64,000 nucleotides of DNA from Bin87 sp965220505 (GCA_965220505.1 CBDCQE010000001.1:124001-188000), one strand, 5' to 3'. Shown: positions 52,663 to 61,270, counted from the first letter of the stretch. Translations and numbers: made by a program. Notes: generated by a model from the sequence alone, not told the origin.

Positions 52663-53340
52663 ATGTCGGGGGTGTTCATAGCCTTTGAGGGTGGCGAAGG
52701 GGCGGGCAAGTCCACACAGGCCGCGATACTCGAAGCGGAACTGCGGTGCCGGGGCTACCAAGCCGTGCTTGTGCATGAGCCGGGTTCCACCCCGTTGGGC
52801 GACTATCTACGGCAGTTTCTGATCAGCGGTGACCGACCCGACCCGAGAGCCGAACTGCTGTTGTTCGAAGCCTCCCGGGCTGAACTGATCGAGCAGCGCA
52901 TTCTCCCAGAACTGGATGCTGGTTCAATAATCGTGGCCGACCGCTTCGCCGGTTCGACCGTCGCGTATCAGGGATACGGTCGTGAGATCGATTTGGAGCG
53001 GATCCGATGGCTGAACGATTATGCGACCAGCGGACGTTATCCGGACCTCACTATTCTGCTGGATGTTGATCCACAGGTGGGATTGGGTCGTGTCAGCAGC
53101 CGGCAACTGCGACTCCCGCTACCTGTCGCGGACACCAGCGACCGTTTTGAAGATGAAGAGATAGCCTTCCACAATGCCGTTCGCCAGGGGTTCCGCGACC
53201 AGGAAGCCAGCATGGATACCTGGTGTTTGGTGGAAGGGAACCACTCAATCGATGCTGTGGCCGCTGCGGTTTGGGCTCGGGTGTGCCCGCTGCTTGCTGA
53301 CCGGATCGTTGCCAAACTCGCGGGCGCCGAAACGAGTTGA
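52663..53340 (+). CDS. tmk: Thymidylate kinase
   Basis: 225 residues. P-loop 'FIAFEGGEGAGKSTQ', the D-R-x motif in 'VADRFAGSTVAYQGYGR', and a LID region 'SSRQLRLPLPVADTSDRFEDEEIAFHNAVRQGF'. Phosphorylates dTMP to dTDP. Downstream of the R3H ATPase by 102 bases, with which it may be co-transcribed. It is convergent with the SelW-like gene. Confidence 0.94.
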   Translation: MSGVFIAFEGGEGAGKSTQAAILEAELRCRGYQAVLVHEPGSTPLGDYLRQFLISGDRPDPRAELLLFEASRAELIEQRILPELDAGSIIVADRFAGSTVAYQGYGREIDLERIRWLNDYATSGRYPDLTILLDVDPQVGLGRVSSRQLRLPLPVADTSDRFEDEEIAFHNAVRQGFRDQEASMDTWCLVEGNHSIDAVAAAVWARVCPLLADRIVAKLAGAETS

Positions 53341-53355
53341 CCCACTGCGGGATGC

Positions 53356-53387
53356 AAAAACGGCCGCCGCCCTCATGGGCGGCGGCC
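53356..53387 (-). terminator. Terminator of the SelW-like gene
   Basis: Perfect 11-bp stem 53362-53372 with 53377-53387 (GGCCGCCGCCC), four-base loop; on the minus strand it is followed by a TTTTT run. It separates the convergent tmk and SelW-like genes. Confidence 0.85.
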
Positions 53388-53411
53388 TGCAAATCCGTTC
53401 GGTGTGCGCGA

Positions 53412-53699
53412 CTAGTTGTCGGCAGCCACGGCCAAGTCGGCCTGCGCGATCCTCGCGGAGATGACTTCCTTCATCTTGCGGATGCGGCCCAACTCGGGGT
53501 AGATGTTCCCCTCGGCCTTCTTATCAAAGATCTTCTCGCCGTCCACGAACACTTCCATGATGCCCTGGCCGCGCGGGGAGATGGTGATAGCGGCGTCGCC
53601 GCCGTAGGCCCGGAAAAACTCGTTCGCCATCCACGTGGCGGTAGCGTGGTGCTGTCAAGGCACGCAGTAGGTAATCTCGATCTGGACTTTGCCTTCCAT
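53412..53699 (-). CDS. SelW-like (Rdx family) selenoprotein, in-frame TGA
   Basis: 95 residues from the ATG at 53697-53699, if the TGA at 53655-53657 is read as selenocysteine 15. The N-terminus I-E-I-T-Y-C-V-P-Sec gives C12-x-x-Sec15, the redox motif of the SelW/SelT/SelH (Rdx) thioredoxin-like family. After it comes 'ANEFFRAYGGDAAITISP', then the family-typical 'GIMEVFVDGEKIFDKK' and 'IYPELGRIRKMKEVI'. The whole family profile runs through the TGA in one frame. A translation starting at the Met after the TGA (53630) would lack the active site. Probably a cytosolic redox protein. Ends at a clear terminator. Confidence 0.92.
53625..53640 (-). promoter_or_regulatory. SECIS-like hairpin in the SelW-like gene
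   Basis: Perfect 5-bp stem CGCCA/TGGCG with a six-base loop CGTGGA, read on the minus strand. It begins 14 bases after the TGA, so the loop is about 20 bases downstream, the distance and G-containing loop expected for a bacterial SECIS. Confidence 0.6.
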
Positions 53700-53782
53700 G
53701 TTTCTCCTCCGAATGGAGCGTGTATTTTTTGGCGCCTGCCTTGCGAATTTTATCACAAATGAAAAGACGTTCCAACAACCAC

Positions 53783-53824
53783 GTTGTCACCCGTGTACTC
53801 GGTGTTGTCACCCACGTACTCGGT
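53783..53824. repeat. Two tandem copies of a 21-bp sequence
   Basis: Units 53783-53803 and 53804-53824 share 19 of 21 bases (core GTTGTCACCC ... GTACTCGGT). Function unknown. Confidence 0.75.
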
Positions 53825-53865
53825 TTGCGGCGGGGAAACGTCAGGAGCAGGAATTTCAAGATTGA

Positions 53866-53928
53866 GGGATTGTCAGGATTGGAACCGTTTTGTGACGGAG
53901 ATCTCCCAATCCTGCCAAATCATAAAAT
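53866..53928. repeat. Imperfect palindromic element with CAGGATTGG arms
   Basis: Left arm around GATTGTCAGGATTGG and right arm around CCAATCCTGCCAAATC are near reverse complements. The CAGGAT-rich character recalls the arms of the inverted repeat at 23865-23990, so both may belong to one dispersed repeat family. Confidence 0.5.
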
Positions 53929-54008
53929 CCCGCAAATCCTACTTCTGGCGATTTACTAAAGCGGATACGCCGGGCATACCGGGAGCGAATTGGCTAATCG
54001 GGCTGCGA

Positions 54009-54014
54009 TATAAT
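54009..54014 (+). promoter_or_regulatory. -10 box for cysC
   Basis: TATAAT followed by CGCCGG, 31 bases before the ATG at 54046. Confidence 0.5.
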
Positions 54015-54045
54015 CGCCGGCGATAACTGATCCTCGGTGTGCGAT

Positions 54046-54690
54046 ATGGGCAACCAATCTGAAGTGTTCTGGCAGGACTACGCCGTATCCAGGCGCGACC
54101 GGACCGCGCTGCTCGACCAGGACCCGTTGGTCCTCTGGTTCACTGGCTTGTCCGGCGCCGGCAAGACGACGCTGGCCAACTGCCTGGCCAAACGCCTGTA
54201 CGACTGCGGGTACGCGACCTACGTTCTGGACGGGGACAACCTGCGCCACGGCCTCAACCGGGACCTGGATTTCAGCGTGGCGGCGCGCCACGAAAACGTG
54301 CGGCGCATGGCGGAAGTGGCTGGCCTCATGTACGACGCCGGCCTGATCACGCTGGCGGCCTGCATCTCCCCGTTCAAGACGGAACGGGACTTCGCCAGGA
54401 GCCTGGTGCCGGCCGGCAAATTCGTCGAGGTGTTTGTCGATACGCCGCTGTCGCTGTGTGAGCAAAGAGACAACAAGGGTCTCTACCGCCGGGCCCGGGC
54501 CGGGGAAATCGTCAATTTTACCGGTATCGACTCGCCGTTCGAGCGCCCGGAGGACCCGGAGATCGCCATCAACACCACCGGTCGCTCGCCGGCTGATTGC
54601 ATCGAGGCCATCATGGACTACCTGTCTGCCCACCGGCTCATTACGGCCGCCGGACAGGAGGCGCGTCGTGAGAACAGACTCCAGGCATGA
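54046..54690 (+). CDS. cysC: Adenylylsulfate (APS) kinase
   Basis: 214 residues from the ATG at 54046; a GTG three codons upstream is also in frame. P-loop 'WFTGLSGAGKTTLA', the substrate motif 'LDGDNLRHGLNRDLDFS', 'RRMAEVAGLMYDAGLI' and the signature 'FTGIDSPFERPEDPE'. Makes PAPS from APS. ATP sulfurylase is not nearby; PAPS could serve assimilation or sulfation. Confidence 0.94.
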   Translation: MGNQSEVFWQDYAVSRRDRTALLDQDPLVLWFTGLSGAGKTTLANCLAKRLYDCGYATYVLDGDNLRHGLNRDLDFSVAARHENVRRMAEVAGLMYDAGLITLAACISPFKTERDFARSLVPAGKFVEVFVDTPLSLCEQRDNKGLYRRARAGEIVNFTGIDSPFERPEDPEIAINTTGRSPADCIEAIMDYLSAHRLITAAGQEARRENRLQA

Positions 54691-54755
54691 CCGACGCAGC
54701 GCCGGATCGAGGTTCGCCGCGGACGGGTTCTGCGTCTCCAGGCACGCTGGGTCGA

Positions 54756-54785
54756 TTGGCAACACTCGCCGCGCAACGGTATAAT
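54756..54785 (+). promoter_or_regulatory. Promoter of ilvE
   Basis: TTGGCA (54756-54761), 18-base spacer, TATAAT (54780-54785), about 32 bases before the GTG start of ilvE. Confidence 0.7.
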
Positions 54786-54817
54786 GTTTCGAATTCTTTG
54801 CTCAAAGGGGGCATTAC

Positions 54818-55780
54818 GTGACTACCAATGGCCAGGCTTCCTTCAATGCCGATGAACTGCAAGTGTTTTTCCGCGGGCAGTTTGTACCAGCCAGCGAGGC
54901 CAGGGTAAGTGTAATGACCCACGCCCTCCACTACGGGACGGGCGTATTCGAGGGTATCCGCGGCAACTGGAACCAAGAGCAGGGCGCGATCAATATCTTC
55001 CGCATGCGGGAGCACTACGAGCGGCTGCTGGACGGATGCCGTATTCTCATGCTGGACATCCCCTACTCAGCGGACGACCTGTGCGACATCACCGTGCAGT
55101 TGGTGGAGCGCAACGGACACGATACGGACATTTACATCCGCCCGCTGGCGTACAAGAGCCAGGAACTGGTCGCCAACCTCAAGCTCCAGGAGCTGGAGTC
55201 GGACTTTACCCTTATCACGGTGCCGTTCGGCAACTACCTGGGTAGCGATCGGCTGCGCTGCTGCACTTCGTCCTGGCGTCGCGTTGACGACCCGATGATC
55301 CCGGCGCGCATCAAGGCCTGCGGCATCTACATCAACAGCATTCTCGCCAAGACCGAGGCCACCATCGCCGGTTTCGACGAAGCCATCCTGCTCAACCACG
55401 ACGGGCATGTGTCGGAAGGGTCCGGCGAGAACATTTTCATGGTCAAGAACGGTGTGATCTACACCCCGCCTCTGGAGGACAACGTCCTCGGCGGCATCAC
55501 CCGCGACACGATCATGCAGTTGGCCTCGGCCGAAATGGGCACGCAAGTGCAGATGCGCACCATCGACCGCAGCGAGTTGTACCTCGCGGACGAGGTGTTC
55601 CTCAGCGGCACTGCCGCCCATCTGACTCCGGTGGTTGAGCTGGACTTCCGGCCCATTGCCGACGGTCAACCCGGACCCATCACGACGCAGTTGCAGCGCA
55701 TGTACTTCGACATCGTGGTCGGCAACAATCCCAAGTACCGGCACTGGTGCACGCAGGTAAGGCAGCCCGTAGCGGCTTAG
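54818..55780 (+). CDS. ilvE: Branched-chain amino acid aminotransferase
   Basis: 320 residues from a GTG with an AAAGGGGG site upstream. PLP fold type IV: 'ALHYGTGVFEGIRG', PLP-Lys in 'RIKACGIYINSILAKTEA', and 'HVSEGSGENIFMVKNGVIYTPPLEDNVLGGITRDTI'. Transfers amino groups to branched-chain 2-oxo acids. Complete and of normal length. Followed by plsY after 27 bases. Confidence 0.94.
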   Translation: MTTNGQASFNADELQVFFRGQFVPASEARVSVMTHALHYGTGVFEGIRGNWNQEQGAINIFRMREHYERLLDGCRILMLDIPYSADDLCDITVQLVERNGHDTDIYIRPLAYKSQELVANLKLQELESDFTLITVPFGNYLGSDRLRCCTSSWRRVDDPMIPARIKACGIYINSILAKTEATIAGFDEAILLNHDGHVSEGSGENIFMVKNGVIYTPPLEDNVLGGITRDTIMQLASAEMGTQVQMRTIDRSELYLADEVFLSGTAAHLTPVVELDFRPIADGQPGPITTQLQRMYFDIVVGNNPKYRHWCTQVRQPVAA

Positions 55781-55807
55781 GGAGATCGCCCAGCCGGAGA
55801 AGCGGAG

Positions 55808-56476
55808 ATGCTTGGGCTGTTTGGCGCGGCCGCCCTGTGCGGCTATCTGCTGGGCAGCATTCCCACCGCCTACCTGGCGGTGCGTTGGGTCACCAGGGGC
55901 GCGGTTGACATTCGTCAGGCCGGCGACGGCAATGCCGGGGCCAACAACGTCAACCGCGTCTGCGGCCGGCGGTGGGCCATTCTGGTCGGCGCGGTAGATA
56001 TTGCCAAAGGCGTGGCGGCGGTGCTGGCGTTCAACCTGCTGTCCCGTCTGGTCAACCCCGCGCTGGCCGGCATCCCTTCGGGTTTGCCCGACGCACTGGC
56101 TCCGGCCTTCGCCTTGACCCCGGTGGGTATGCTGGCCGGCGCGGCCGCCATGGCCGGGCAAATCTGGCCGATCTGGTTGAAATTTCGCGGCGGTCGCGGA
56201 GCGGCCACGGCCCTAGGGATCACCGGCGCCGCGCTGCCGGCCGCGGTGCTGATTATGGCATTGCCGTGCATCGCGGTCCTGGTACTTACCAGAAGCACCA
56301 TTATCGCGCTGCCGTTCATCTATCTCACTTCTATGCTGCTGGCCCGGGCGGTTCTTGGCGTCGGCTGGGGAGCCATTGGTTATTGCCTGGGCATCTTCAT
56401 TGCCGTGGGAGCGGTGCACTTCTGGGCAGTGCACTCCCGCCGGCCGGTCGGTGGCGCTACCCCCGGCCGCAGATAG
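55808..56476 (+). CDS. plsY: Glycerol-3-phosphate acyltransferase PlsY-like
   Basis: 222 residues, hydrophobic throughout, with the PlsY loop motifs: 'GYLLGSIPTAYLAVR', 'RQAGDGNAGANN' (family G-S-G-N-x-G-A-T-N) and 'LKFRGGRGAATALG' (family F-x-G-G-K-G-V-A-T). The GDGN and GANN variants differ slightly from the canonical motif. Makes lysophosphatidate from acyl phosphate in the membrane. Confidence 0.88.
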   Translation: MLGLFGAAALCGYLLGSIPTAYLAVRWVTRGAVDIRQAGDGNAGANNVNRVCGRRWAILVGAVDIAKGVAAVLAFNLLSRLVNPALAGIPSGLPDALAPAFALTPVGMLAGAAAMAGQIWPIWLKFRGGRGAATALGITGAALPAAVLIMALPCIAVLVLTRSTIIALPFIYLTSMLLARAVLGVGWGAIGYCLGIFIAVGAVHFWAVHSRRPVGGATPGRR

Positions 56477-56486
56477 GGCGCCTTCG

Positions 56487-57383
56487 TCACAGCGCCGCCA
56501 ACATGGTCGTGCCGCCGACGATCATCAGGATTGCGGCGCCCTTTGCCGCCAACGCCTGGGGTCGCAGCGATTCCTGCATCATCCCGAACGTCCGCCAACT
56601 CAGCAGGGTGCCCACCACGAACACGAACAGCGGGCGGGTAGCCAGGATCGCCGATGCCAGCGAGACCGACCCGAGGTCGAACGACCAGATAAACAGCAGT
56701 ATTGCCAACTGCGGCAGCAATCCTTCTCCGATGACGAAGGTAGTCAGGGCGGGGCCGGAACCCAACCCTTTCCACAGCCGCCTCCAGTTCGCCGGCCGGC
56801 CGAAAATGGCGAATGCGGGTACCATGCCCAGCATCTGCAATCCGGAGGCTTCCCACGGGGTCAGGTCGGTCAAGACCAGCTTGGCCAGGAAAAACGCCAG
56901 ACCCAGGGTGATTGAGCTCCCCACCAGGGCGGTCAACCCGGGGGTCAGTTTCAGCAGGCCCCGTCCGAAGGACTCGACGGAAACCAGCGCGACGCCCGCG
57001 ACCACCAGCGCGATGGCCGCCCATTGCAGCCGGGTTACGGTCTCGCCCAAAATCGCCATGGCAAGCAGCGCCACCAGGATGGGGTTGGTTTGACTTACCG
57101 CGACCGCGCGCGAGGCTTCTCCCAGTTTGAGGCCCAGGAATAGGAACAACAGCCCCGCGCCCAGGCTCACGCCCGACAGCAGGGCGACCAGCACCGTAGC
57201 CCAAGACGCACCGGTCGGCCAGCCGACGGCCAGCAGCACAATCGCCGCGCAGATCGAACGGGTCAGGATGGAACCGGCGCCCAGGGCTCCCACGCCGTCC
57301 AGGTAGTTATCCAGCAACCGTTTGTGCGCGATGTTGGCGAGGCCGAGCGAAGCGGCGCTGCAGATGGCCAGGAAGATCCACAC
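56487..57383 (-). CDS. EamA-family (drug/metabolite transporter) permease
   Basis: 298 residues with ten predicted transmembrane segments as two EamA halves: 'GVSLGAGLLFLFLGLKLGEASRAVAVSQTNPILVALLAMAILGETVTRLQWAAIALVVAGVALV' ends the first. Exporter-type protein for amino acids or metabolites; substrate unknown. Convergent with plsY, 10 bases apart. Confidence 0.85.
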   Translation of the reverse strand: MWIFLAICSAASLGLANIAHKRLLDNYLDGVGALGAGSILTRSICAAIVLLAVGWPTGASWATVLVALLSGVSLGAGLLFLFLGLKLGEASRAVAVSQTNPILVALLAMAILGETVTRLQWAAIALVVAGVALVSVESFGRGLLKLTPGLTALVGSSITLGLAFFLAKLVLTDLTPWEASGLQMLGMVPAFAIFGRPANWRRLWKGLGSGPALTTFVIGEGLLPQLAILLFIWSFDLGSVSLASAILATRPLFVFVVGTLLSWRTFGMMQESLRPQALAAKGAAILMIVGGTTMLAAL

Positions 57384-57511
57384 GACTAAGGCGCTATCCT
57401 TGGGAGCGTGAGAGCATCACCACGCGCAGCGCTCGTGGCTGCGGCTGTTCGCGGCGTAAGGTTCACGCAGTATAACCCGCGCGCAAGCCGGGTCTGCGCC
57501 GGCTTCCCTGC

Positions 57512-57517
57512 TATAAT
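57512..57517 (+). promoter_or_regulatory. -10 box for the arylsulfotransferase-like gene
   Basis: TATAAT followed by CGCGCC, 32 bases before the ATG at 57550 with GCGGAGG between. Confidence 0.5.
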
Positions 57518-57549
57518 CGCGCCGGATTTGAAACAGCGGAGGTACACGA

Positions 57550-58677
57550 ATGGGCTGGTCGATTCACCATCCGGTCGGGCTGATCCACCACACGCCGTCG
57601 GCGTGTCAGCGGGGATACACACTATTCTCCACCACGCGTGGCGGGAAGGACGCGTACCTCATCGACATGGAGGGCAACGTCGTCCACCGGTGGCATTCTC
57701 CTGAGGGTATCCACTATTCCTATTTGCTGGACAACGGTAACCTGCTGTGCCGTACCCTACCGCCCGAGGACGCCGGTGGCATCGAGACGGTGGGCGGTTC
57801 GTCCGCCAGCATCATCGAACTGGACTGGGACAGCAACTTGGTCTGGGCGTACCGGGACAACACGCTGCATCACGACTACGAGCGGCTGCCCAACGGCAAC
57901 ACCCTGCTGCTGATGTGGGATCCCATCCCAGAGGAATTGGTAGCCCAGGTACAGGGTGGCTACGATGTGGATTTCGCCCCGGGGATGCTTGGCGACGTGG
58001 TTCGCGAAGTGACGCCGGACGGCGCGACCGTTTGGGAATGGCGGTCCTGGGAGCACCTTGATCCGACCGAAGACGTTCTCGGTCCGCTGGATGCCCGGCG
58101 GGAATGGACCCACGGGAATTGCCTGAACGTCACGCCCGACGGTGACCTGCTGGTAAGCTTCCGTTTGACCAGCACAGTGGGCATCGCCGACCGCGCTACT
58201 GGAGCATTCAAGTGGAAGTGGGGCCCGGGCGAGATCGACCACCAGCATCATCCCACCTGGCTGGACAACGGGCGGGTGCTGATCTTCGACAACGGCTCCC
58301 ACCGGCGCGGCACCAGTTACTCCCGCGTCGTGGAGGTGGATCCGGCTACCAACGAGATCCATTGGCAGTACCAGGGAATGCCCGCCATTTCCTTCTACAG
58401 TTACAACATCAGCAGTGCCGAGCGTCAGCCCAACGGGAATACGCTGATCTGCGAGGGCGCGCCGGGCCGCATGTTCGAGGTCACTCCCCGAGGCGAGATC
58501 GTCTGGGAATACATCAACCCGTTCTTCCTCTACAGCGGCGCCGCCGGTGGCGCAGGCGGTATGGAATACACCAATGCCACCTTCCGCTGCCACCGCTACA
58601 GCCCGGACCACCCGGCGCTGGCCGGGAAGGATTTGGACCCGGGGCGGCACGCGGCGCTGAACAACGTGATGCGGTAA
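57550..58677 (+). CDS. Arylsulfotransferase-like beta-propeller protein
   Basis: 375 residues. Repeated blade motifs such as 'AYLIDMEGNVVHRWHSP', 'ELDWDSNLVWAYRDN', 'LHHDYERLPNGNTLLL', 'EVDPATNEIHWQYQG', and 'EVTPRGEIVWEYINPFF' fit the ASST (aryl-sulfate sulfotransferase)-like propeller family. No signal peptide is apparent, unlike the periplasmic ASST, and this subgroup's activity is not known; sulfotransfer is one possibility. Confidence 0.8.
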   Translation: MGWSIHHPVGLIHHTPSACQRGYTLFSTTRGGKDAYLIDMEGNVVHRWHSPEGIHYSYLLDNGNLLCRTLPPEDAGGIETVGGSSASIIELDWDSNLVWAYRDNTLHHDYERLPNGNTLLLMWDPIPEELVAQVQGGYDVDFAPGMLGDVVREVTPDGATVWEWRSWEHLDPTEDVLGPLDARREWTHGNCLNVTPDGDLLVSFRLTSTVGIADRATGAFKWKWGPGEIDHQHHPTWLDNGRVLIFDNGSHRRGTSYSRVVEVDPATNEIHWQYQGMPAISFYSYNISSAERQPNGNTLICEGAPGRMFEVTPRGEIVWEYINPFFLYSGAAGGAGGMEYTNATFRCHRYSPDHPALAGKDLDPGRHAALNNVMR

Positions 58678-58703
58678 TGCGGGGCCGCTCGGTGTTGTCC
58701 GAA

Positions 58704-59363
58704 TTAATCGGCGGCGTCCAGCATGTCCAGGAACTTGTGGACGTCGCCGAATGCCGGGCTATTCCACGGAATAATACCTGCATCGATCGCCTGGCCCGGT
58801 TGCAGGGTGGGGTCGTCCGTATTGGAAGCAAGAAAAGCGTGTAACCTGGCCTTGCGTTCATGTTGGATTGTTTGGCCCTGCGCTTTCAGGCATTCAATGT
58901 AGCCTTCAACACAAGCCATGGCGGTGGTGTCCTGGACGGCTCGTAGGCACAATGATTCGAGGTCTCCACTCGACGCGTTGTCGGGCATGATGTAAACCGA
59001 TACACGGATTTCAACGCCGTCCAGCGACCCATTCGCGGTTGTCATGGGTGAACTCGGGATGGGCAGTTCGGCTCGTCGCAATGAGTCTGTGACGCTCTGG
59101 AAAGCTCTGTTGTAAAAATCGTCGGCGTCTCTCACTACACCAACGACTTGGACTATGTCGGTAGTCCTGATACGAGGAACAAGGACGTCTGCTAAGAACT
59201 CACCCAACTTATCCTTTCCGTCGAACGGAATGATCTGTATACCTTGGCTCTCGCGACGCTCGATCAAGCGACGAAAAAACTGAACGTCGTCATTGCCCTC
59301 GACTAGCAGGACACGCGGCTGTTCGATCCGGAAGTTCGCTGATCGCCTGGGAGAGGCAACCAT
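58704..59363 (-). CDS. TOPRIM-like protein coupled to the ATPase gene
   Basis: 219 residues from the ATG at 59361-59363, which forms a TGATG overlap with the ATPase stop and has a GGGAG site eight bases upstream; an ATG 15 bases earlier (59378) lacks one. The pattern matches TOPRIM-like domains: 'VLLVEGNDDVQFFRRLI' (Glu22) and 'VVGVVRDADDFYN' (D79-x-D81), then 'VYIMPDNASSGDLESLCLRAV'. It resembles the small DUF3226/DUF4435-type TOPRIM proteins that accompany ABC-type ATPases (assigned by eye). Its C-terminal 'FLASNTDDPTLQPGQAIDAG' is unusual. Confidence 0.75.
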   Translation of the reverse strand: MVASPRRSANFRIEQPRVLLVEGNDDVQFFRRLIERRESQGIQIIPFDGKDKLGEFLADVLVPRIRTTDIVQVVGVVRDADDFYNRAFQSVTDSLRRAELPIPSSPMTTANGSLDGVEIRVSVYIMPDNASSGDLESLCLRAVQDTTAMACVEGYIECLKAQGQTIQHERKARLHAFLASNTDDPTLQPGQAIDAGIIPWNSPAFGDVHKFLDMLDAAD

Positions 59364-60499
59364 CAGCGCAACTCCCATAGATATTCAATGTTAGTATCCA
59401 GCTTTTCCTTCGTGTAGGTTATCGCCTTTACCGGCTCAGAAGGACTTCGTCGATATAGACGATGCAGGTGCAAATCTCCCGATCCCAGTTCAGAAAAGGC
59501 AGCATTCGCCGCCACGATGCACTCGTAGCTATGGGTAGTTGCAAAGACCTGGACGTTGAATTCCTGGGACAGTCGATTTACTGCTTGCCACACGTCAACC
59601 AGTACTGAGTGATGCAATCCGTTTTCAATCTCATCCATCATGATGGACCCATCACTTACCTCCGCAAATGCCAACGTCAACTCAAGAAGCCGCGAAAATC
59701 CGCTCCCCATCAGCGCGATAGGAATAATCCGACCAACTCCGACGTCCCCGTAGATCAGAGCTAGGCCATCAGCACTTGGCACAGCTGTCAGACGGCGCAA
59801 ACGAGGTTCGATCAAGCGCATGACGTCTTCTATATCGCTGATGTAACCGGCGATTTCCGCTCGTCCGAACCGAGTCGCTAGTTCAGGTGGCGCGATGCGT
59901 CCGAGTGATTGCATGAACACGCTGCTCTTTCGGTCCGCACTGCTTAGTCCGCGCTCGGCACGCACGGTAGGCACGTTGCCATCAAACTGGATACCAGGGG
60001 GAACGGGCAAATCGAAAGGCAAGGGAGTAAGCTCCACCCAGGCGCGGGAGGCAAACGTCTGTCCTGAATCGTCCTCGTAATCGAACAAGATTTCGTGATC
60101 GGATATGTTGTCGGATGGAGACCTTCGGTTTTCCCCAGCAGCCGAGATGGCTGGAGTCAGAGTAGTTGTTCTGTCCGCGATACGGCGGCGGATAATGGTC
60201 AAAACCCCGGAAGTCGAACTGCCATTGCGTGACGCAGCGAGTTTGATAGGCAGATCGGTTTGGTAGTCCCTGAATAACTCGGAAAACAACTCTCCTGGTT
60301 CGCTGGTAGGCAAGCCTCGCCAAATATTGATCCTCTGAGCCAAATCAGGGGTATTTTGCCCACTGTGCAACCATATCGCTTCCAGCAGCGCCGTCTTGCC
60401 GGCGTTGTTTTGGCCCGCGATCAGGTTGACGCGGGCCAGGGGTTCCACCGTCAGTTGGTCAAACAGGCGGAAGTTTTCGATGCTGAAGGAGGTGTACAT
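59363..60499 (-). CDS. AAA/ABC-type ATPase of the OLD/RecF-like family
   Basis: 378 residues. N-terminal 'FSIENFRLFDQLTVEPLARVNLIAGQNNAGKTALLEAIWLHSG' with Walker A GQNNAGKT (29-36); long central insertion; then Walker B with 'IMMDEIENGLHHS' (D289-E290) and the His switch 'VFATTHSYECI'. This is the overcoming-lysogenisation-defect-type ATPase layout, without a TOPRIM domain of its own; the TOPRIM lies in the next gene, with a one-base TGATG overlap. Such split pairs occur in phage-defence systems. No other defence gene is adjacent. Confidence 0.88.
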   Translation of the reverse strand: MYTSFSIENFRLFDQLTVEPLARVNLIAGQNNAGKTALLEAIWLHSGQNTPDLAQRINIWRGLPTSEPGELFSELFRDYQTDLPIKLAASRNGSSTSGVLTIIRRRIADRTTTLTPAISAAGENRRSPSDNISDHEILFDYEDDSGQTFASRAWVELTPLPFDLPVPPGIQFDGNVPTVRAERGLSSADRKSSVFMQSLGRIAPPELATRFGRAEIAGYISDIEDVMRLIEPRLRRLTAVPSADGLALIYGDVGVGRIIPIALMGSGFSRLLELTLAFAEVSDGSIMMDEIENGLHHSVLVDVWQAVNRLSQEFNVQVFATTHSYECIVAANAAFSELGSGDLHLHRLYRRSPSEPVKAITYTKEKLDTNIEYLWELR

Positions 60500-60513
60500 C
60501 GTTCGCCGTAATG

Positions 60514-61203
60514 CTACGCCGGCCGCACCCGCATTTCCCGAAGGTCGTCGGCGATGATCAGCTTGGCTTCGGTTTGCTCCTGGATGTCTTCGGGGGACCA
60601 GCCGGGGGCGTGTTCACGCAGGACGAAGCCATCCTCGGTGATTTCGAACAGGCCCAGGTCCGTGGCCAGCAACTTGACCACGCCCGGCGCGGTGATGGGC
60701 AGGGAGCACTGCTTGAGCACGCGAGGCGCGCCGTTGCGCTGGTTGTGCTCCATGGCGATGAACACCCGCTTGGCACAGGCGGCCAGGTCCATGGCGCCGC
60801 CGATGCCGCCGCCCTTGCGCACCGGAATGCGCCAGTTGGCGAAGTCGCCGTTTTCCGACACTTCGTAGGCGCCCATCACCGTCACGTCCACCATGCCCTT
60901 CCGGATGATGCCGAAGGAATCGGCGTGGTGCACTATGGCCATGCCGGGCAGGGCAACCACGTTCTGGCCGCCGGCGTTGACGAGGTGCCGGTCTTCTTCC
61001 CCGGCCGGAGCCAGCGGACCGAAACCGATCACTCCGTTTTCGGAATGGAAAATGATCTCCTTGTCCGGCTCGGACTCCAGGTAGTTGGAGCAAAGGGTTG
61101 GCATACCCACGCCCAGGTTCACGATCCAACCGTCCTGGAACTCCATGGCCAAGCGGTCGCACATGGTCTGCCTGGAGAGACGGGGCTTGTCCTCGGTAGT
61201 CAT
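60514..61203 (-). CDS. 3-oxoacid CoA-transferase, subunit B
   Basis: 229 residues: 'GWIVNLGVGMPTLCSNYL', catalytic Glu in 'FHSENGVIGFGP', 'FGIIRKGMVDVTVMGAYEVSENGDFANWRIP', 'GIGGAMDLAACAKRVFIAM'. The beta chain carries the Glu that forms the enzyme-CoA thioester. Partner of the subunit A gene upstream (67 bases between). Confidence 0.92.
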   Translation of the reverse strand: MTTEDKPRLSRQTMCDRLAMEFQDGWIVNLGVGMPTLCSNYLESEPDKEIIFHSENGVIGFGPLAPAGEEDRHLVNAGGQNVVALPGMAIVHHADSFGIIRKGMVDVTVMGAYEVSENGDFANWRIPVRKGGGIGGAMDLAACAKRVFIAMEHNQRNGAPRVLKQCSLPITAPGVVKLLATDLGLFEITEDGFVLREHAPGWSPEDIQEQTEAKLIIADDLREMRVRPA

Positions 61204-61270
61204 CGCAGTACTCCTCGTGTTCTTTATCGCGTACCCGGTCCGGCGCCGATGGTGGCGTGAACCAACTTCC

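Larger units (their letters stand above)
53700..54036. other. Repeat-bearing intergenic region
   Basis: No gene seen between the SelW-like gene and cysC. Contains a 21-bp tandem duplication, an imperfect palindromic element, and the cysC -10 box (all listed separately). Confidence 0.7.
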
